DNA of 64,000 bases from Thiomonas delicata (GCF_900088825.1 NZ_LT592170.1:730590-794589); one strand, 5' to 3'; shown: positions 49,776 through 59,934, counted from the first letter of the stretch. Translations and numbers: made by a program. The notes: generated by a model from the sequence alone, not told the origin.

Positions 49776-50081
49776 ATGACCTCGTATAAAGAACTGTCGG
49801 CGAAAATCGCCGCATTGATGCAACAGGCAGAAGCCCAGCGCAAGGCTGAAATCGCCGGTGTTGTTCAGCAGATTCGCGCCCAGATGCTTGAATACAACCT
49901 GACGGTCGACGATCTGGGCATGGGCTCGGGCCGCAAGTCGGCCGCGAAGGGCTCCACCGTGGCGCCCAAATATCGCCACCCCGTTTCGGGCGCGACCTGG
50001 TCGGGCCGCGGCAAGATGCCCAAGTGGCTGGCCGCGGAAGTCGCCGCGGGCAAGGACAAGGGCGTGTTCATCATCGCCTGA
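49776..50081 (+). CDS. hns: H-NS family nucleoid protein
   Basis: 101 aa. Residues 1-50 are a helical oligomerisation region (ELSAKIAALMQQAEAQRKAEIAGVVQQIRAQMLEYNLTVDDLG). The C-terminal DNA-binding motif KYRHPVSGATWSGRGKMPKWLAAEVAAGK is the H-NS/BpH3 signature. It silences AT-rich foreign DNA. AAGGA precedes the ATG by 9 bases. It sits immediately downstream of the IS, inside the segment inserted between prfA and prmC. Confidence 0.93.
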   Translation: MTSYKELSAKIAALMQQAEAQRKAEIAGVVQQIRAQMLEYNLTVDDLGMGSGRKSAAKGSTVAPKYRHPVSGATWSGRGKMPKWLAAEVAAGKDKGVFIIA

Positions 50082-50446
50082 GCGAGGCGTTCGCCGCCCC
50101 GATTCTTGCGCCGTGTGGTCGCGCATCGCGCATGGCGCCAAGGCCATCGAGCGCAGCCCAAGCATCAGGCCGCCGTTGCGAATTTTCAACACGCCACGGC
50201 GCGATGTTGGCCACACGCATTGCGTGGCGCGTGAAATATTCCCGCTTTTGGCGATTTTCCGCAGTCGTGCCGTCCGTTCGCCTGAACAGCGGCACGAAGC
50301 GCGACTACGCTTTCGCTAACGACTCGTATGCAAGGCTGCACATGCGCAAGCAACGCGTCCTTGAAGAACGAATACCAAGAACGTGCACCGTTTTTGCCGC
50401 CAGGGCAACCTGGAATGGTGGAGACGGAAGTACGAAGTGGTTTTAG

Positions 50447-50475
50447 GCGCGGTGGAAACACCGCGCTTTTTTTTT
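50447..50475 (+). terminator. intrinsic terminator with GAAA tetraloop
   Basis: GCGCGGTG-GAAA-CACCGCGC followed by nine T. It is an 8-bp perfect stem with a GNRA loop, 366 bases after the hns stop. Confidence 0.92.
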
Positions 50476-50555
50476 GCGCGCCGCCGGCGGCGCGAGGCCG
50501 CGCCCGCCGCGCAAAGCAAGCGCCCGGCCTGGCGAAGGAAGGAACCCATACAAAA

Positions 50556-50579
50556 CTCACCGCATCCCCATGCGGTGAG
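50556..50579. repeat. perfect inverted repeat
   Basis: CTCACCGCAT and ATGCGGTGAG around CCCC, a 10-bp perfect stem without a T-run. It lies about 95 bases before the metallophosphoesterase gene; role unknown. Confidence 0.6.
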
Positions 50580-50672
50580 AAGCACAGAGTGGCCCGTGCA
50601 TAGGGCTGGTTTATTGCGCTCCTTGCGGCGCAATGCTTCGACCCCATTTCCGCGCCAGCCTATGCTCGCGCC

Positions 50673-51464
50673 ATGCGCATCCAGCTTGCCTCCGACCTCC
50701 ACCTGGAGTTTCTCGCCCAGTTGTTTCCCGGCGAAACCACGCTTGCGCCCGCGCCCGGCGCCGACGTGCTCGTGCTAGCTGGCGACATCGGCAACGGCCG
50801 GCTGGCCACCACGCTGTTCGCCAACTGGCCGGTGCCCGTGGTCTACGTCGCCGGCAACCACGAGTTCTACGGCCGCGACTGGATGGCCACGCGCCACGCC
50901 CTGCGCGACGCCGCCCGGGGCACCGCCGTGCATGTCCTCGACAACAGCGCCGTGGTGCTCGGCGGCGTGCGCTTCCTTGGCAGCACGCTGTGGACCGACT
51001 ACCGCTACCCCTGCGCACTCGGCCAGCGCGAGCTGATGGACCTCGCCGGCATCAGCCTCAACGACCACCGCCGCATCCTTGTCGACGACGGCCTGTTCAC
51101 CCCCGAGATGGCCTTGCAGGAACACCTGCGTTCGCGTGCCTGGCTGCAGGAGCAACTCGCGCTGCCGCATGCCGGCAAGACCGTGGTCGTCACCCACCAC
51201 GGTCCCAGCCTGCTGTCCGTCCACCCCCGCTACAGCGCAAACCCGATCAACGCCGCTTTCGTCAGCGACCTCGGCGAGCTCGTGCGCGGCGTCCCCCTCT
51301 GGCTGCACGGCCATGTGCACGACAGCTTCGACTACGGCCTCAACGGCTGCCGCGTCGTCGCCAACCCGCGCGGCTACCCGCGCAACCGGGGCGAAGTGCC
51401 CAGCATGGGCGCCCTCGTGTTCGAGAACCCCGCCTACCAGCCCGCCTGCGTCATCACCGTCTGA
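50673..51464 (+). CDS. calcineurin-like metallophosphoesterase
   Basis: 263 aa, no signal peptide. Metal-binding motifs in order: LASDLHLEF (DxH), DVLVLAGDIGNG (GD), VVYVAGNHEFYG (GNHE), VVVTHHGPSLLS (H) and LWLHGHVHDSFDY (GHxH). This is a complete active site. The substrate is not predictable from sequence; nucleotides or phospholipid head groups are possible. It belongs to the insertion between prfA and prmC and is encoded on the opposite strand to them. Confidence 0.88.
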   Translation: MRIQLASDLHLEFLAQLFPGETTLAPAPGADVLVLAGDIGNGRLATTLFANWPVPVVYVAGNHEFYGRDWMATRHALRDAARGTAVHVLDNSAVVLGGVRFLGSTLWTDYRYPCALGQRELMDLAGISLNDHRRILVDDGLFTPEMALQEHLRSRAWLQEQLALPHAGKTVVVTHHGPSLLSVHPRYSANPINAAFVSDLGELVRGVPLWLHGHVHDSFDYGLNGCRVVANPRGYPRNRGEVPSMGALVFENPAYQPACVITV

Positions 51465-51610
51465 CGTTCCTCGGCACCCCGGGCTGCACGGGGTCGCCAC
51501 CTCCGCGCCGCCAGGCCGATGCCCCCAGGCTTCGTGGTGCAATGCAGCAACGAGGCGAAGGACGTAGCATTAGGGTATTCCCTAGGTGGAAGAACCCGAG
51601 ATCCAAAACC

Positions 51611-51763
51611 ATGAACATCCTGAGAAGCCTTTTCAACTATCTGTTCGGCAGCAGCGACGACACCGCGCAAGACGTGATGCGCCTGGCCGTGCGCGCCACC
51701 AGCCTGTACGAACTCGAGCACATGCTGCAAGACTGGGAGCGCCGCTCCGTGCGCGCGCTGTAA
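51611..51763 (+). CDS. small protein resembling DUF3563
   Basis: 50 aa: an amphipathic start MNILRSLFNYLFG, then SSDDTAQDVMRLAVRATSLYELEHMLQDWERRSVRAL. The segment ..L..AT.LYELE..L..WER resembles the short DUF3563 proteins of betaproteobacteria, but I rely on memory for this. Function unknown. It is closely followed by an intrinsic terminator, which supports a real gene. Confidence 0.65.
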   Translation: MNILRSLFNYLFGSSDDTAQDVMRLAVRATSLYELEHMLQDWERRSVRAL

Positions 51764-51784
51764 ACGCACCATCAACACTCCCCT

Positions 51785-51810
51785 GGGCACCGCGAGGTGC
51801 CCATTTTTTT
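51785..51810 (+). terminator. intrinsic terminator after the small gene
   Basis: GGGCACC-GCGA-GGTGCCC followed by A and seven T, 22 bases after the stop at 51763. Marks the end of the plus-strand segment before prfA. Confidence 0.9.
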
Positions 51811-51888
51811 GTTCGCGTGCGGGGGCCGCATAGGGCTCGAAGCCCCCATCTTGCCGGGCCAATCCGAACGCAGTCGTTTGATCCTCGC

Positions 51889-52968
51889 TTACCCCTCCCC
51901 CAACGCGGTCAACAACTCCGCCTGATGCTCGGCATGCAGGGCGTCGAGGAGTTCGTCGAGGTCGCCGGCGAGGATGGCGTCGATTTTGTACAGGGTGAGG
52001 TTGATGCGGTGGTCGGTGACGCGGCCCTGCGGCACGTTGTAGGTGCGGATGCGGTCGGAGCGGTCGCCGCTGCCGACCAGGCTCTTGCGCTGCGCAGCTT
52101 CGCGGGCGTGGGCTTCGTCGCGCTGGCGCTGTTCCAGGCGGGCGGCGAGCACCGAGAGTGCCTGGGCCTTGTTGCGGTGCTGGGAGCGGTCGTCCTGGCA
52201 TTCCACCACCAGGCCGGTGGGCAGGTGGGTGACGCGCACGGCGGAGTCGGTCTTGTTGATGTGCTGGCCGCCGGCGCCGGAGGCGCGGAAGGTGTCGATG
52301 CGCAGCTCGGCCGGGTTGATGGCGATGGCGGCTTGTTCGTCCGGCTCGGGCATCACCGCCACGGTGGCGGCGCTGGTGTGGATGCGCCCTTGCGATTCGG
52401 TGGCGGGCACGCGCTGCACGCGGTGGCCGCCGGACTCGAACTTGAGCCGGCCGTACACGCCGTCGCCGCTCACGCGCAGCACGGCTTCCTTCACGCCGCC
52501 GAGGTCGCTGTCGGTGTGGCTCACCACCTCGGTGCGCCAGCCGCGCCGCTCGGCGTAGCGGGTGTACATGCGCAGCAGGTCGGCGGCGAACAGGGCGGAT
52601 TCCTCGCCGCCGGTGCCGGCGCGCACTTCGACGAAGGCGGGCTTGCGGTCGTCCGGGTCGCGCGGCAGCAGGGCGCGTTGCAGCTCGGCCTCCAGCGTGG
52701 CGATGCGCTGCTGCGTGGCCTCCACCTCGTCCTGCGCCAGGGTGCGCATGTCGGGGTCGGCCAGCAGGGCGCGGGCCTCGGCCAGCTCGCGCTCGGCCTG
52801 CAGCAGTTGGGCGTAGAGCGCGGTGAGCGGGGCGAGTTCGGCGCGCTCGCTGCCCAGGGCGCGCAGACGCGCGGGGTCGGCGCCGGTTTCGGGCGTGCCG
52901 AGCAGGGCGTCGATCTCGTCCATGCGGCGCAGCATGGCGTCGAGCTTGTCACGCAGGGAGGGTTTCAT
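51889..52968 (-). CDS. prfA: peptide chain release factor 1
   Basis: 359 aa. Coiled N-terminal domain (to about 110), then [50 protein letters not shown] and the catalytic GGQ in [21 protein letters not shown]. It ends translation at UAA and UAG and is the substrate of PrmC. It follows hemA by 78 bases as in the ancestral operon. Confidence 0.97.
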   Translation of the reverse strand: MKPSLRDKLDAMLRRMDEIDALLGTPETGADPARLRALGSERAELAPLTALYAQLLQAERELAEARALLADPDMRTLAQDEVEATQQRIATLEAELQRALLPRDPDDRKPAFVEVRAGTGGEESALFAADLLRMYTRYAERRGWRTEVVSHTDSDLGGVKEAVLRVSGDGVYGRLKFESGGHRVQRVPATESQGRIHTSAATVAVMPEPDEQAAIAINPAELRIDTFRASGAGGQHINKTDSAVRVTHLPTGLVVECQDDRSQHRNKAQALSVLAARLEQRQRDEAHAREAAQRKSLVGSGDRSDRIRTYNVPQGRVTDHRINLTLYKIDAILAGDLDELLDALHAEHQAELLTALGEG

Positions 52969-53046
52969 CGGCGTGGGAATGGCTGGCGTGCGGGCGCGCG
53001 GCGCGCCGCCCGGGCGCGGCGGCCCCGGCGCGCGCCGCGAGGCCAG

Positions 53047-54351
53047 CTAGTTGTTGTTGGAGTCGCCGCAGCCGCGGTGCGGCGTGAGGAACAGGCGCTG
53101 CACCGCGCGCGCCACCTGCTCCCGGTGGTCGGGGTCGGTGTGGTGCATGGCGGCGTAGGCGTTGTGCATGAACTTCTGCGACAGATTGCGCGCCAGCATG
53201 TCCATCACCGCCTCGGGCGACTCGCCGCGCGCCAGCATGCGGCGCGCGCGCTCCAGCTCGGCGTTCTGCCACTGGCGGCTTTGTTCCTGCAACTGCAGGA
53301 TGAGGGGGACTTGCTCGCGGCTGTCCATCCACTGCAGGAAGCCCTGCACGCGGGACTCGATGATGGACTCGGCCTGCTCCACGGCGGCCTGGCGCTTCTC
53401 GCTGTTGGTGCGCACGAGTTCGGTGAGATCGTCCACCGAATAGAGGTAGACGTCGGCCAGCTCGCCGACTTCGGCCTCGATGTCGCGCGGCACGGCGAGG
53501 TCCACCATGACCACGGGCTTGTGCCGGCGCTGCTTGACCATGCGCTCGGCGGCGCCCAGGCCGATGATGGGCAGGGTGCTGGCGGTGGAGGTGATGACCA
53601 CGTCGAACTCGGCCAGGCGCTGCGGCACGTCGGCCAGGCGCATGGCCTCGCCGCCGAACTGCTGTGCCAGGCGCGCGCCGCGCTCCAGCGTGCGGTTGGC
53701 GATGGCCATGTGGCGCGGCTTGCGCGCGGCGAAGTGGGTGGCGACGAGCTCGATCATGTCGCCGGCGCCGATGAACAGCACGCGGCAGTCGGCCAGGTTC
53801 TCGAACACGGTCTCGGCCAGCTTCACGCTGGCGGCGGCCATGCTCACGGAGTGGGCGCCGATTTCGGTGGTGCTGCGCACTTCCTTGGCCACGGCGAAGG
53901 TGCGCTGGAACATCTGACCCAGCGTGCTGCCCAGGGTGCCGGTGTCGGCGGCGGCGCGCACGGCGTCTTTCATCTGGCCGAGGATCTGCGGCTCGCCCAG
54001 CACCATGGAATCCAGCCCGCTGGCGACGCGGAAGGCGTGGCGCACGGTGTCGTCCTGCACCAGGCGGTAGCTGTGACTGGACAGCTCGCCCTCGCTCAGC
54101 GCGCGCGACTGCGCCAGCCAGTGCACCAGCGCCTCGCGCGGGTCGGCCGAGGTGGCGCAATAGATTTCGGTGCGGTTGCAGGTGGAGAGGATGGCCGCCT
54201 CGACCGGACCGTCGCCGCTGGGGCGGTGCGACAGCAGGCTGTCGCGCAGCGTGCGCAGGGCTTCCTTCAGGCTGTCGGCTGAAAAAGCCAGACGCTCGCG
54301 CACATCGAGTGGCGCGGTCTGATGGTTGACTCCGACGGCGGCTAATAACAT
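53047..54351 (-). CDS. hemA: glutamyl-tRNA reductase
   Basis: 434 aa. Catalytic region [14 protein letters not shown] with the nucleophilic Cys at about 58, [19 protein letters not shown], the NADPH-binding [18 protein letters not shown] and the C-terminal dimerisation helix. It reduces glutamyl-tRNA to glutamate-1-semialdehyde, the first step of tetrapyrrole synthesis. It heads the hemA-prfA unit. Confidence 0.97.
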   Translation of the reverse strand: MLLAAVGVNHQTAPLDVRERLAFSADSLKEALRTLRDSLLSHRPSGDGPVEAAILSTCNRTEIYCATSADPREALVHWLAQSRALSEGELSSHSYRLVQDDTVRHAFRVASGLDSMVLGEPQILGQMKDAVRAAADTGTLGSTLGQMFQRTFAVAKEVRSTTEIGAHSVSMAAASVKLAETVFENLADCRVLFIGAGDMIELVATHFAARKPRHMAIANRTLERGARLAQQFGGEAMRLADVPQRLAEFDVVITSTASTLPIIGLGAAERMVKQRRHKPVVMVDLAVPRDIEAEVGELADVYLYSVDDLTELVRTNSEKRQAAVEQAESIIESRVQGFLQWMDSREQVPLILQLQEQSRQWQNAELERARRMLARGESPEAVMDMLARNLSQKFMHNAYAAMHHTDPDHREQVARAVQRLFLTPHRGCGDSNNN

Positions 54352-54522
54352 GGTGAGTTGGCTATTTTACGAACGCGCACCGTCTTCTGCGGCTGACACA
54401 GATCAATGCCCCAGCATATGTGGCGTCCAAACCCTGGTTCCAACACTGACCATGATCATTTTTTCGCCCTCCACGGACTCGACGCGGCCCGGCTGCGTCC
54501 ATGCTGCCCGGATGCGTGGCCC

Positions 54523-54795
54523 ATGCTGAGCCTCTTGCTCGCGTGGCTGGCGAACACCAGCGTCATGCCGCTGCTGGTGGGCGGCGCCATCGGCGCGGCG
54601 AGCAAGCGCGTGCTGCGGCCTTGCGTCGGGCGGCTGCGCCGCCAGGTGGCCTGGGCCGCGCTGGCGGCGTTGCTCGTCCACCTCGCCCTGGTGGGCAGCG
54701 GCTTGCTGCGCGATGGGGCCATGCTGGATTACGCGTCCGTCCTGGCCGCGGCGGTGGCCGCGAGCGTCCTGGCTTGCATGCGCGGCGCGCGCTGA
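54523..54795 (+). CDS. small hypothetical membrane protein
   Basis: 90 aa from ATG 54523. Three hydrophobic stretches (MLSLLLAWLANTSVMPLLVGGAIGAA, VAWAALAALLVHLALVGSGLL, DYASVLAAAVAASVLACM) with a basic loop between the first two (SKRVLRPCVGRLRR). No family recognised; no clear ribosome-binding site. It ends 8 bases from the convergent rarD. Confidence 0.5.
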   Translation: MLSLLLAWLANTSVMPLLVGGAIGAASKRVLRPCVGRLRRQVAWAALAALLVHLALVGSGLLRDGAMLDYASVLAAAVAASVLACMRGAR

Positions 54796-54802
54796 ACCCG
54801 CT

Positions 54803-55684
54803 TCAGGCCGCGGCGCGGCGCGTGCCCAGCTTGAACAGGCCTTCGGCCAGATAAAGGCCGATGCCGGCCCACACCAGGCCGAAACCAATCGCCCGGTTGG
54901 CGCCGAAAGGCTCGTGGTAGAGCCACACCCCGAGAATCAGCAACACCGTGGGGGTGAGGTATTGCAGGATGCCCAGCAGCGAGAACGGAATGCGCCGCGC
55001 GCCGGCGGCGAACAGCAGCAGCGGAATGGTGGTCACCGGCCCGGCGGCCACCAGCAGCCAGCGCATGTCCCAGCCGCTGGCGGCGAACACATTGTGACCC
55101 TGCGCGCTTTCCCAGCCCAGATAGGCCAGCGCCAGCGGAAACAGCACCGCGGTTTCCACCGCCAGTCCCTCGAGCGAGCCCAGCGGCGCGGTCTTGCGCA
55201 GCAGGCTGTAGCCGGCGAAGCTGAACGCCAGCACCAGCGCGATCCAGGGCACGTGGCCCACCTCGGTGGTCATCCAGACCACGCCGAGGGCCGCCACGCC
55301 CACCGCCGCCCATTGCGCGGGACGCAGGCGTTCGTGCAGCAGCACCGTGCCCAGCGCCACGTTCATCAGCGGGTTGATGTAATAGCCCAGGCTGGCCTCG
55401 ACCACGTGGCCGTGGTTCACCGACCAGATGTAGGTGAACCAGTTCGTCGCCAGCAGCAGGGCGCTGCCGGCGAAGCGGGCCAGCACGGCGGGCTGCTCGC
55501 GCAGCAGCTTCATCCAGCTCCAGCGCCGCAGCACGATGAGAATGCCCAGCACCAGCAGCAGCGACCACACCATGCGGTGCGCCAGGATCTGCATCGCGGG
55601 CACCGCGTGCAGCAGCTTGAAATACAGCGGAAAAAGGCCCCACAGGGTGTAGGCGCCCAGGGCGTAGACGACGCCTGGATTCAT
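54803..55684 (-). CDS. rarD: EamA-family transporter RarD
   Basis: 293 aa with about ten membrane helices. It opens with [40 protein letters not shown], the RarD signature, and contains [34 protein letters not shown] and a second EamA repeat ending with [18 protein letters not shown]. Substrate unknown (chloramphenicol sensitivity was the original phenotype). Confidence 0.93.
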   Translation of the reverse strand: MNPGVVYALGAYTLWGLFPLYFKLLHAVPAMQILAHRMVWSLLLVLGILIVLRRWSWMKLLREQPAVLARFAGSALLLATNWFTYIWSVNHGHVVEASLGYYINPLMNVALGTVLLHERLRPAQWAAVGVAALGVVWMTTEVGHVPWIALVLAFSFAGYSLLRKTAPLGSLEGLAVETAVLFPLALAYLGWESAQGHNVFAASGWDMRWLLVAAGPVTTIPLLLFAAGARRIPFSLLGILQYLTPTVLLILGVWLYHEPFGANRAIGFGLVWAGIGLYLAEGLFKLGTRRAAA

Positions 55685-55841
55685 GATGACGGGTTCGGTG
55701 AAAGCGAGCCGGACATGCTACGCGGCCCAGCCGTTTCCTGCTGGCGCTTGCCCTGGGTCATGGCGCCCAATGGCGGGTTTGCCTAAGCTTGCGCCTTTGC
55801 CGCCGCCCGCCCTGTTGCGGGAACCCATCAGGAGATGCGCC

Positions 55842-56543
55842 ATGTCCACACAGTCCGCCGAACCCTATGTATTTGCGCCCGAGGTGCCCAGCCTGGCGAT
55901 CGAGGGTGGCGGGCGATTCCCGGTGCGCCGGGTGTATTGCGTGGGCCGCAACTACGCCGAGCATGCGCGCGAGATGGGCCACGATCCCGCGCGCGAGCCG
56001 CCCTTTTTCTTCATGAAGCCGGCGGACAGCCTGCTGCCCGCCGGCAGTGTGTTCCCCTACCCGCCGGGGTCGTCCGACGTGCAGCACGAGATCGAGCTGG
56101 TGGCCGCCATCGGCCGCGGCGGCGCCGACATTCCGGTGGAGATGGCGCTGGAACATGTGTACGGCTACGCGGTGGGCCTGGACATGACGCGGCGCGACCT
56201 GCAGGCGCAGGCCAAGAAGCTGGGCCGGCCCTGGGAGGTGGGCAAGGCGTTCGACCACGCCGCGCCCTGCTCCGCCCTGGTGCCGGCGAGCCGCATCGGC
56301 CACCCGGCGACCGGCAAGATCTGGCTGGACGTGAACGCCGAGACGCGGCAGCAGGCCGACATCTCGGCGATGATCTGGAATCTCCCTGAGGTGATTGCGC
56401 ATCTGTCGCGTCTGTTCCGCCTGGAGCGCGGCGACCTGATCTTCACCGGCACCCCGGCCGGGGTGGGCGCGGTGCAACGTGGCGACCGCCTGGAGGGTGG
56501 TGTCGAAGGGGTGGGCACCCTGGCGCTGACCGTGGGCGGCTGA
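55842..56543 (+). CDS. fumarylacetoacetate hydrolase-family protein
   Basis: 233 aa. [20 protein letters not shown] starts the catalytic domain; [30 protein letters not shown] with the metal ligands, [36 protein letters not shown] and [17 protein letters not shown] follow. The last sets fit fumarylpyruvate or acylpyruvate hydrolases. AGGAGA precedes the ATG. Confidence 0.9.
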   Translation: MSTQSAEPYVFAPEVPSLAIEGGGRFPVRRVYCVGRNYAEHAREMGHDPAREPPFFFMKPADSLLPAGSVFPYPPGSSDVQHEIELVAAIGRGGADIPVEMALEHVYGYAVGLDMTRRDLQAQAKKLGRPWEVGKAFDHAAPCSALVPASRIGHPATGKIWLDVNAETRQQADISAMIWNLPEVIAHLSRLFRLERGDLIFTGTPAGVGAVQRGDRLEGGVEGVGTLALTVGG

Positions 56544-56562
56544 GACGCCGCCAGCCAGGGGC

Positions 56563-57654
56563 TCAGACGTTGAACAGGAAGTTCAGTACGTCGCCGTCTT
56601 TCACCACATAGTCCTTGCCCTCGGCGCGCATCTTGCCCGCGTCCTTGGCGCCCTGCTCGCCGCCGTACTGGATGAAGTCGTCGAAGGCGATGGTCTGGGC
56701 GCGGATGAAGCCGCGCTCGAAGTCGGTGTGGATGACGCCGGCGGCCTGCGGCGCGGTGGCGCCGATGGGAATGGTCCAGGCGCGCACTTCCTTCACCCCG
56801 GCGGTGAAGTAGGTCTGCAGGCCCAGCAGCTTGTAGCCGGCGCGGATGAGCCGGTGCAGGCCGGGTTCGTCCTGGCCCAGCTCGGCGAGGAACTCCTGCT
56901 TCTCCTCGGCCGACATGCCGGCCAGCTCGCTTTCCAGCTTGGCGCAGATGGCGACCACGGGCGCGTTCTCCTTCGCCGCGTACTCGCGCAGGCGGTCGAG
57001 GTGGGGATTGTGCTCGAAGCCGTCTTCCATCACGTTGCCGACGAACATGGCCGGCTTGGCGGTGATCAGGCACAGCGGCTTGACCAGCGCCATCTCGTCG
57101 TCCGTCAGGCCCATCGCGCGCACCGGGATGGCCTCGTTCAGCGCCTTCTCGCAACGCTGCAGCACCTCGACGGCCTTGAGCGCCTCCTTGTCGCCGGCGC
57201 GGCCCTGCTTGTTCAGGCGGTGGATGGACTTCTCCACGGTGCCGAGGTCGGCCAGGCACAGCTCGGTCTGGATGACGCCGATGTCGGCCAGCGGGTCGAC
57301 ATGACCTGCGACGTGGATCACGTTCTCGTCCTCGAAGCAGCGCACGACGTTGACGATGGCGTCGGTTTCGCGGATGTGGGCGAGGAACTGGTTGCCCAGG
57401 CCTTCGCCCTGGCTGGCGCCGGCCACCAGCCCGGCGATGTCGACGAACTCCACCACGGCCGGCAGCACGCGCTGCGGCTTGACGATGGCGGCGAGCTGCT
57501 GCAAACGCGGATCAGGCACCTCGACCACGCCCACATTGGGCTCGATGGTGCAGAAGGGATAGTTCTCGGCGGGGATGGCGCTTTGGGTCAGCGCGTTGAA
57601 GAGCGTGGACTTGCCCACGTTGGGCAGTCCCACGATGCCGCATTTGAGGCTCAT
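56563..57654 (-). CDS. ychF: redox-regulated ATPase YchF (Obg family)
   Basis: 363 aa. G1 [15 protein letters not shown], switch region [21 protein letters not shown]3 [24 protein letters not shown] with the Obg loop, and the C-terminal TGS domain ending [10 protein letters not shown]. It binds ATP in preference to GTP and associates with ribosomes. Start at ATG 57654 gives the canonical [10 protein letters not shown]-terminus. Confidence 0.96.
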   Translation of the reverse strand: MSLKCGIVGLPNVGKSTLFNALTQSAIPAENYPFCTIEPNVGVVEVPDPRLQQLAAIVKPQRVLPAVVEFVDIAGLVAGASQGEGLGNQFLAHIRETDAIVNVVRCFEDENVIHVAGHVDPLADIGVIQTELCLADLGTVEKSIHRLNKQGRAGDKEALKAVEVLQRCEKALNEAIPVRAMGLTDDEMALVKPLCLITAKPAMFVGNVMEDGFEHNPHLDRLREYAAKENAPVVAICAKLESELAGMSAEEKQEFLAELGQDEPGLHRLIRAGYKLLGLQTYFTAGVKEVRAWTIPIGATAPQAAGVIHTDFERGFIRAQTIAFDDFIQYGGEQGAKDAGKMRAEGKDYVVKDGDVLNFLFNV

Positions 57655-57791
57655 GGCAGGTGGTGTGGGGGCAAAGCGCGCATTGTAGGAGGCCACCCGC
57701 GGCGGGCACGGCGCACCGTGCCGAGACGCGGCCCGGTCTTGTTAGGATTGGTTACGTCTGCGCATTTGCGCGCGCTCTGCCGGATTCCGCC

Positions 57792-58376
57792 ATGTTCCTC
57801 GCTGTCCTGATCGCCCTGCTCGTTGCCTTGCTGTTCTACGGGGTGATGATCTACAACAACCTCGTCGGGCTCAAGCACGCCGTGGCGCAGGCCTGGTCGA
57901 ACATCGACGTGCTGCTCAAGCAGCGCCACGACGAGCTGCCCAAGCTGGTGGAGGTGTGCCGCCAGTCCATGCATTTCGAGCAGGAAACCCTCGCGCGCGT
58001 GGTGCGCGCGCGCCAGCAGGTGCAGGACGCGCGGCAGGACCACAACGTGGGCGCGCTGGGCCGCGCCGAGGGCGAAATGCGCAGCGGCCTGGCGCGCTTG
58101 TTCGCGGTGGCCGAGGCCTATCCGGACCTCAAGACCAACGAGGCGTTCGCCCACCTGCAGGCGCGCATCAGCGGCCTGGAGGAAAGCATCGCCGACCGGC
58201 GCGAGTACTACAACGCCGCCGTCAACGCCAGCAACGTGCGCATCGAACAGTTCCCCGACGTGCTGGTGGCGCGGCTGTTCGGCTTCCTGCCGACCATCCT
58301 GTTCAAGGTGGTCGACGCCGAGAAGGCCGACGTTGACCTCAAGGCCCTGTTCGGTCAGGCCGGCTCGGGCGCCTGA
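57792..58376 (+). CDS. lemA: LemA family protein
   Basis: 194 aa. One N-terminal membrane helix (LAVLIALLVALLFYGVMIYN), then the LemA helical domain: LKHAVAQAWSNIDVLLKQRHDELPKLVEVCR, LFAVAEAYPDLKTNEAFAHLQARISGLEESIADRREYYNAAVNASNVRIEQFPDVLVARLFGF. Most of it is predicted outside the cytoplasm. It pairs with the GIDE-domain gene 15 bases downstream, a common association. Confidence 0.93.
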   Translation: MFLAVLIALLVALLFYGVMIYNNLVGLKHAVAQAWSNIDVLLKQRHDELPKLVEVCRQSMHFEQETLARVVRARQQVQDARQDHNVGALGRAEGEMRSGLARLFAVAEAYPDLKTNEAFAHLQARISGLEESIADRREYYNAAVNASNVRIEQFPDVLVARLFGFLPTILFKVVDAEKADVDLKALFGQAGSGA

Positions 58377-58391
58377 ATTCGCGCTTTCGCG

Positions 58392-59279
58392 GTGACCGCC
58401 TTGGTGCGCTGGCTGCAGCACAACCCGGAAGGCATCGTCGTGCTGCTGGCCGTCGCGGCTGTCGGCGGGGTGCAGTTCTTCCGCCTGCAGCGGCGTCGGC
58501 GGCTGATGGAAGACATGCCCACCGCGCGCATCCGTTCGGCGGCGCAGGGCTATGTGGAACTCATCGGCCAGGCGCTGCCGCCCGACGTGCCGCTGCGCGC
58601 GCCGCTCACCGGATCGCTCTGCGCCTGGTACCGCTTCCGCGTCGAACGGTGCAAGGGCGAGGGCGGCAATTCGGGCTGGGAGGTCGAGCAGCAGGGCGTG
58701 AGCGACGCCCAGTTCTGGCTCGACGACGGCAGCGGGCGCTGCATCGTCGACCCCGAAGGCGCCGAGGTGCGCGCACGCGACAAACGCACCTGGGTCGGGG
58801 CCGCGCCGCAGTTCGTGCCCGAGTCGCCTGGCGCGGCGCTGTGGTCCGGCGACGCCGAGCACCGCTACACCGAGGAACTGATTTTGCCGGGCGACAGGCT
58901 CTACGCCCTCGGCCAGTTCGAGAGCCTGGACCCGCTGCAGGCCTCGCCGCAGGACGACCTGCGCGAACGTGTCATCGCCTTGAAGACCGACCCGCGCCAG
59001 CGCGCCGCCTTCGACACCAACCGCGACGGCGAGCTCGACGCCGCCGAGTTCGCGCAGTTGCGCGCCGACGCCAAGGCGCAGGTGGAGCAGGCGCGCCGCG
59101 AGCAGGCCGCGCGGCCGCAGACCCATGTGCTGCGCAAGCCAACGGGGCGGCGCATTTTCCTGCTCTCCACCCTGCCGCCCGACGGCCTGAGCGGCACCCT
59201 GCGCCGGCAGGCCTGGGCCTGGCTGGCCGCGGGCCTGGTTGCGCTGGGCTTGCTTGCCGCGGTGGTGTCGGGGCGCTGA
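58392..59279 (+). CDS. GIDE-domain (MUL1-like) membrane protein with EF-hand-like loop
   Basis: 295 aa from a GTG start. Membrane helices at both ends (GIVVLLAVAAVGGVQFF and WLAAGLVALGLLAAVV) enclose a soluble domain like the GIDE/BAM domain of the mitochondrial ligase MUL1 (TGSLCAWYRFRVER, FWLDDGSGRCIVDPEGAEV, EELILPGDRLYALGQFE). There is no RING finger. At about 210-222 is DTNRDGELDAAEF, a calcium EF-hand loop, which is unusual in this family. Next to lemA, function unknown. Confidence 0.82.
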   Translation: MTALVRWLQHNPEGIVVLLAVAAVGGVQFFRLQRRRRLMEDMPTARIRSAAQGYVELIGQALPPDVPLRAPLTGSLCAWYRFRVERCKGEGGNSGWEVEQQGVSDAQFWLDDGSGRCIVDPEGAEVRARDKRTWVGAAPQFVPESPGAALWSGDAEHRYTEELILPGDRLYALGQFESLDPLQASPQDDLRERVIALKTDPRQRAAFDTNRDGELDAAEFAQLRADAKAQVEQARREQAARPQTHVLRKPTGRRIFLLSTLPPDGLSGTLRRQAWAWLAAGLVALGLLAAVVSGR

Positions 59280-59346
59280 GATCCTGTCGCGGCGGCTGTG
59301 GGCCGCGCAAGGCGGCGGGTGCGGGCCTCTGCCGCACAATCCCCCC

Positions 59347-59934
59347 ATGCTGCCCTGCTACGTCCTGCTCGATCTGGAAACCACCGGGAGCAATCCCCTG
59401 CACGACCGCATCACCGAGGTGGCGGCGGTGCGCTTCGAGGGCGGGCGCGAAGTGGCGCGCTGGAGCCGGCTGGTTCAACCGGGGCAGCCTATTCCCGCCT
59501 TCATTCGGCGGCTCACCGGCATCACCGACGCGATGGTGGCCGGCGCGCCGTCCTTCGCTGCCGTGCTGCCCGAATTGCTCGGCCTGCTGGACGGCGCCGT
59601 GCTGGTGGCGCACAACGCGCGCTTCGACCACAGTTTCCTGAAGAACGCCGCCGCGCGCGAGGGTGTGGACCTTCGGGTGAAGACGCTGTGCACCGTGCGG
59701 CTGTCGCGCCGGCTCTATCCCTCGGCCCCGGGCCATGGGCTCGACGCCATCATGCGCCGCCATGGCCTGCAGACCCTGGCGCGGCACCGCGCGATGGGCG
59801 ACGTGGACGTGCTGCGCGCGTGGCTCGACGCCGTTCGGAGCGAACTCGGCGTGGCACGCCTGGAAGCCGCAGCGGGGGAATTGCTACGCAGCAGCGCCAG
59901 CCTGCCCCGGCCGGGCGTGACGCTGGCGGACTGA
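59347..59934 (+). CDS. DEDDh 3'-5' exonuclease (DnaQ-like)
   Basis: 195 aa. Exo I YVLLDLETTGSNPLHDRITEVAAVRF, Exo II LVAHNARFDHSFLKNA, Exo III HRAMGDVDVLRAWL with the catalytic His. It resembles the proofreading epsilon domain but lacks the polymerase-binding tail, so a stand-alone exonuclease is likelier than DnaQ itself. Plus strand, convergent with the NCS2 permease gene. Confidence 0.9.
   Translation: MLPCYVLLDLETTGSNPLHDRITEVAAVRFEGGREVARWSRLVQPGQPIPAFIRRLTGITDAMVAGAPSFAAVLPELLGLLDGAVLVAHNARFDHSFLKNAAAREGVDLRVKTLCTVRLSRRLYPSAPGHGLDAIMRRHGLQTLARHRAMGDVDVLRAWLDAVRSELGVARLEAAAGELLRSSASLPRPGVTLAD

Larger units (their letters stand above)
50082..50672. other. 591-base gap with terminator and hairpins
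   Basis: No convincing protein gene. The first 365 bases lead to a very strong terminator at 50447, far from the hns stop, so a separate small RNA or a long 3' UTR is possible. Downstream are a 10-bp hairpin (50556-50579) and the dyad ATTGCGC/GCGCAAT at about 50612-50633. Confidence 0.5.

Noticed and set aside
50328-50603. Open frame spanning the terminator downstream of hns
   Set aside because: It runs straight through a strong intrinsic terminator and has no family features or ribosome-binding site.
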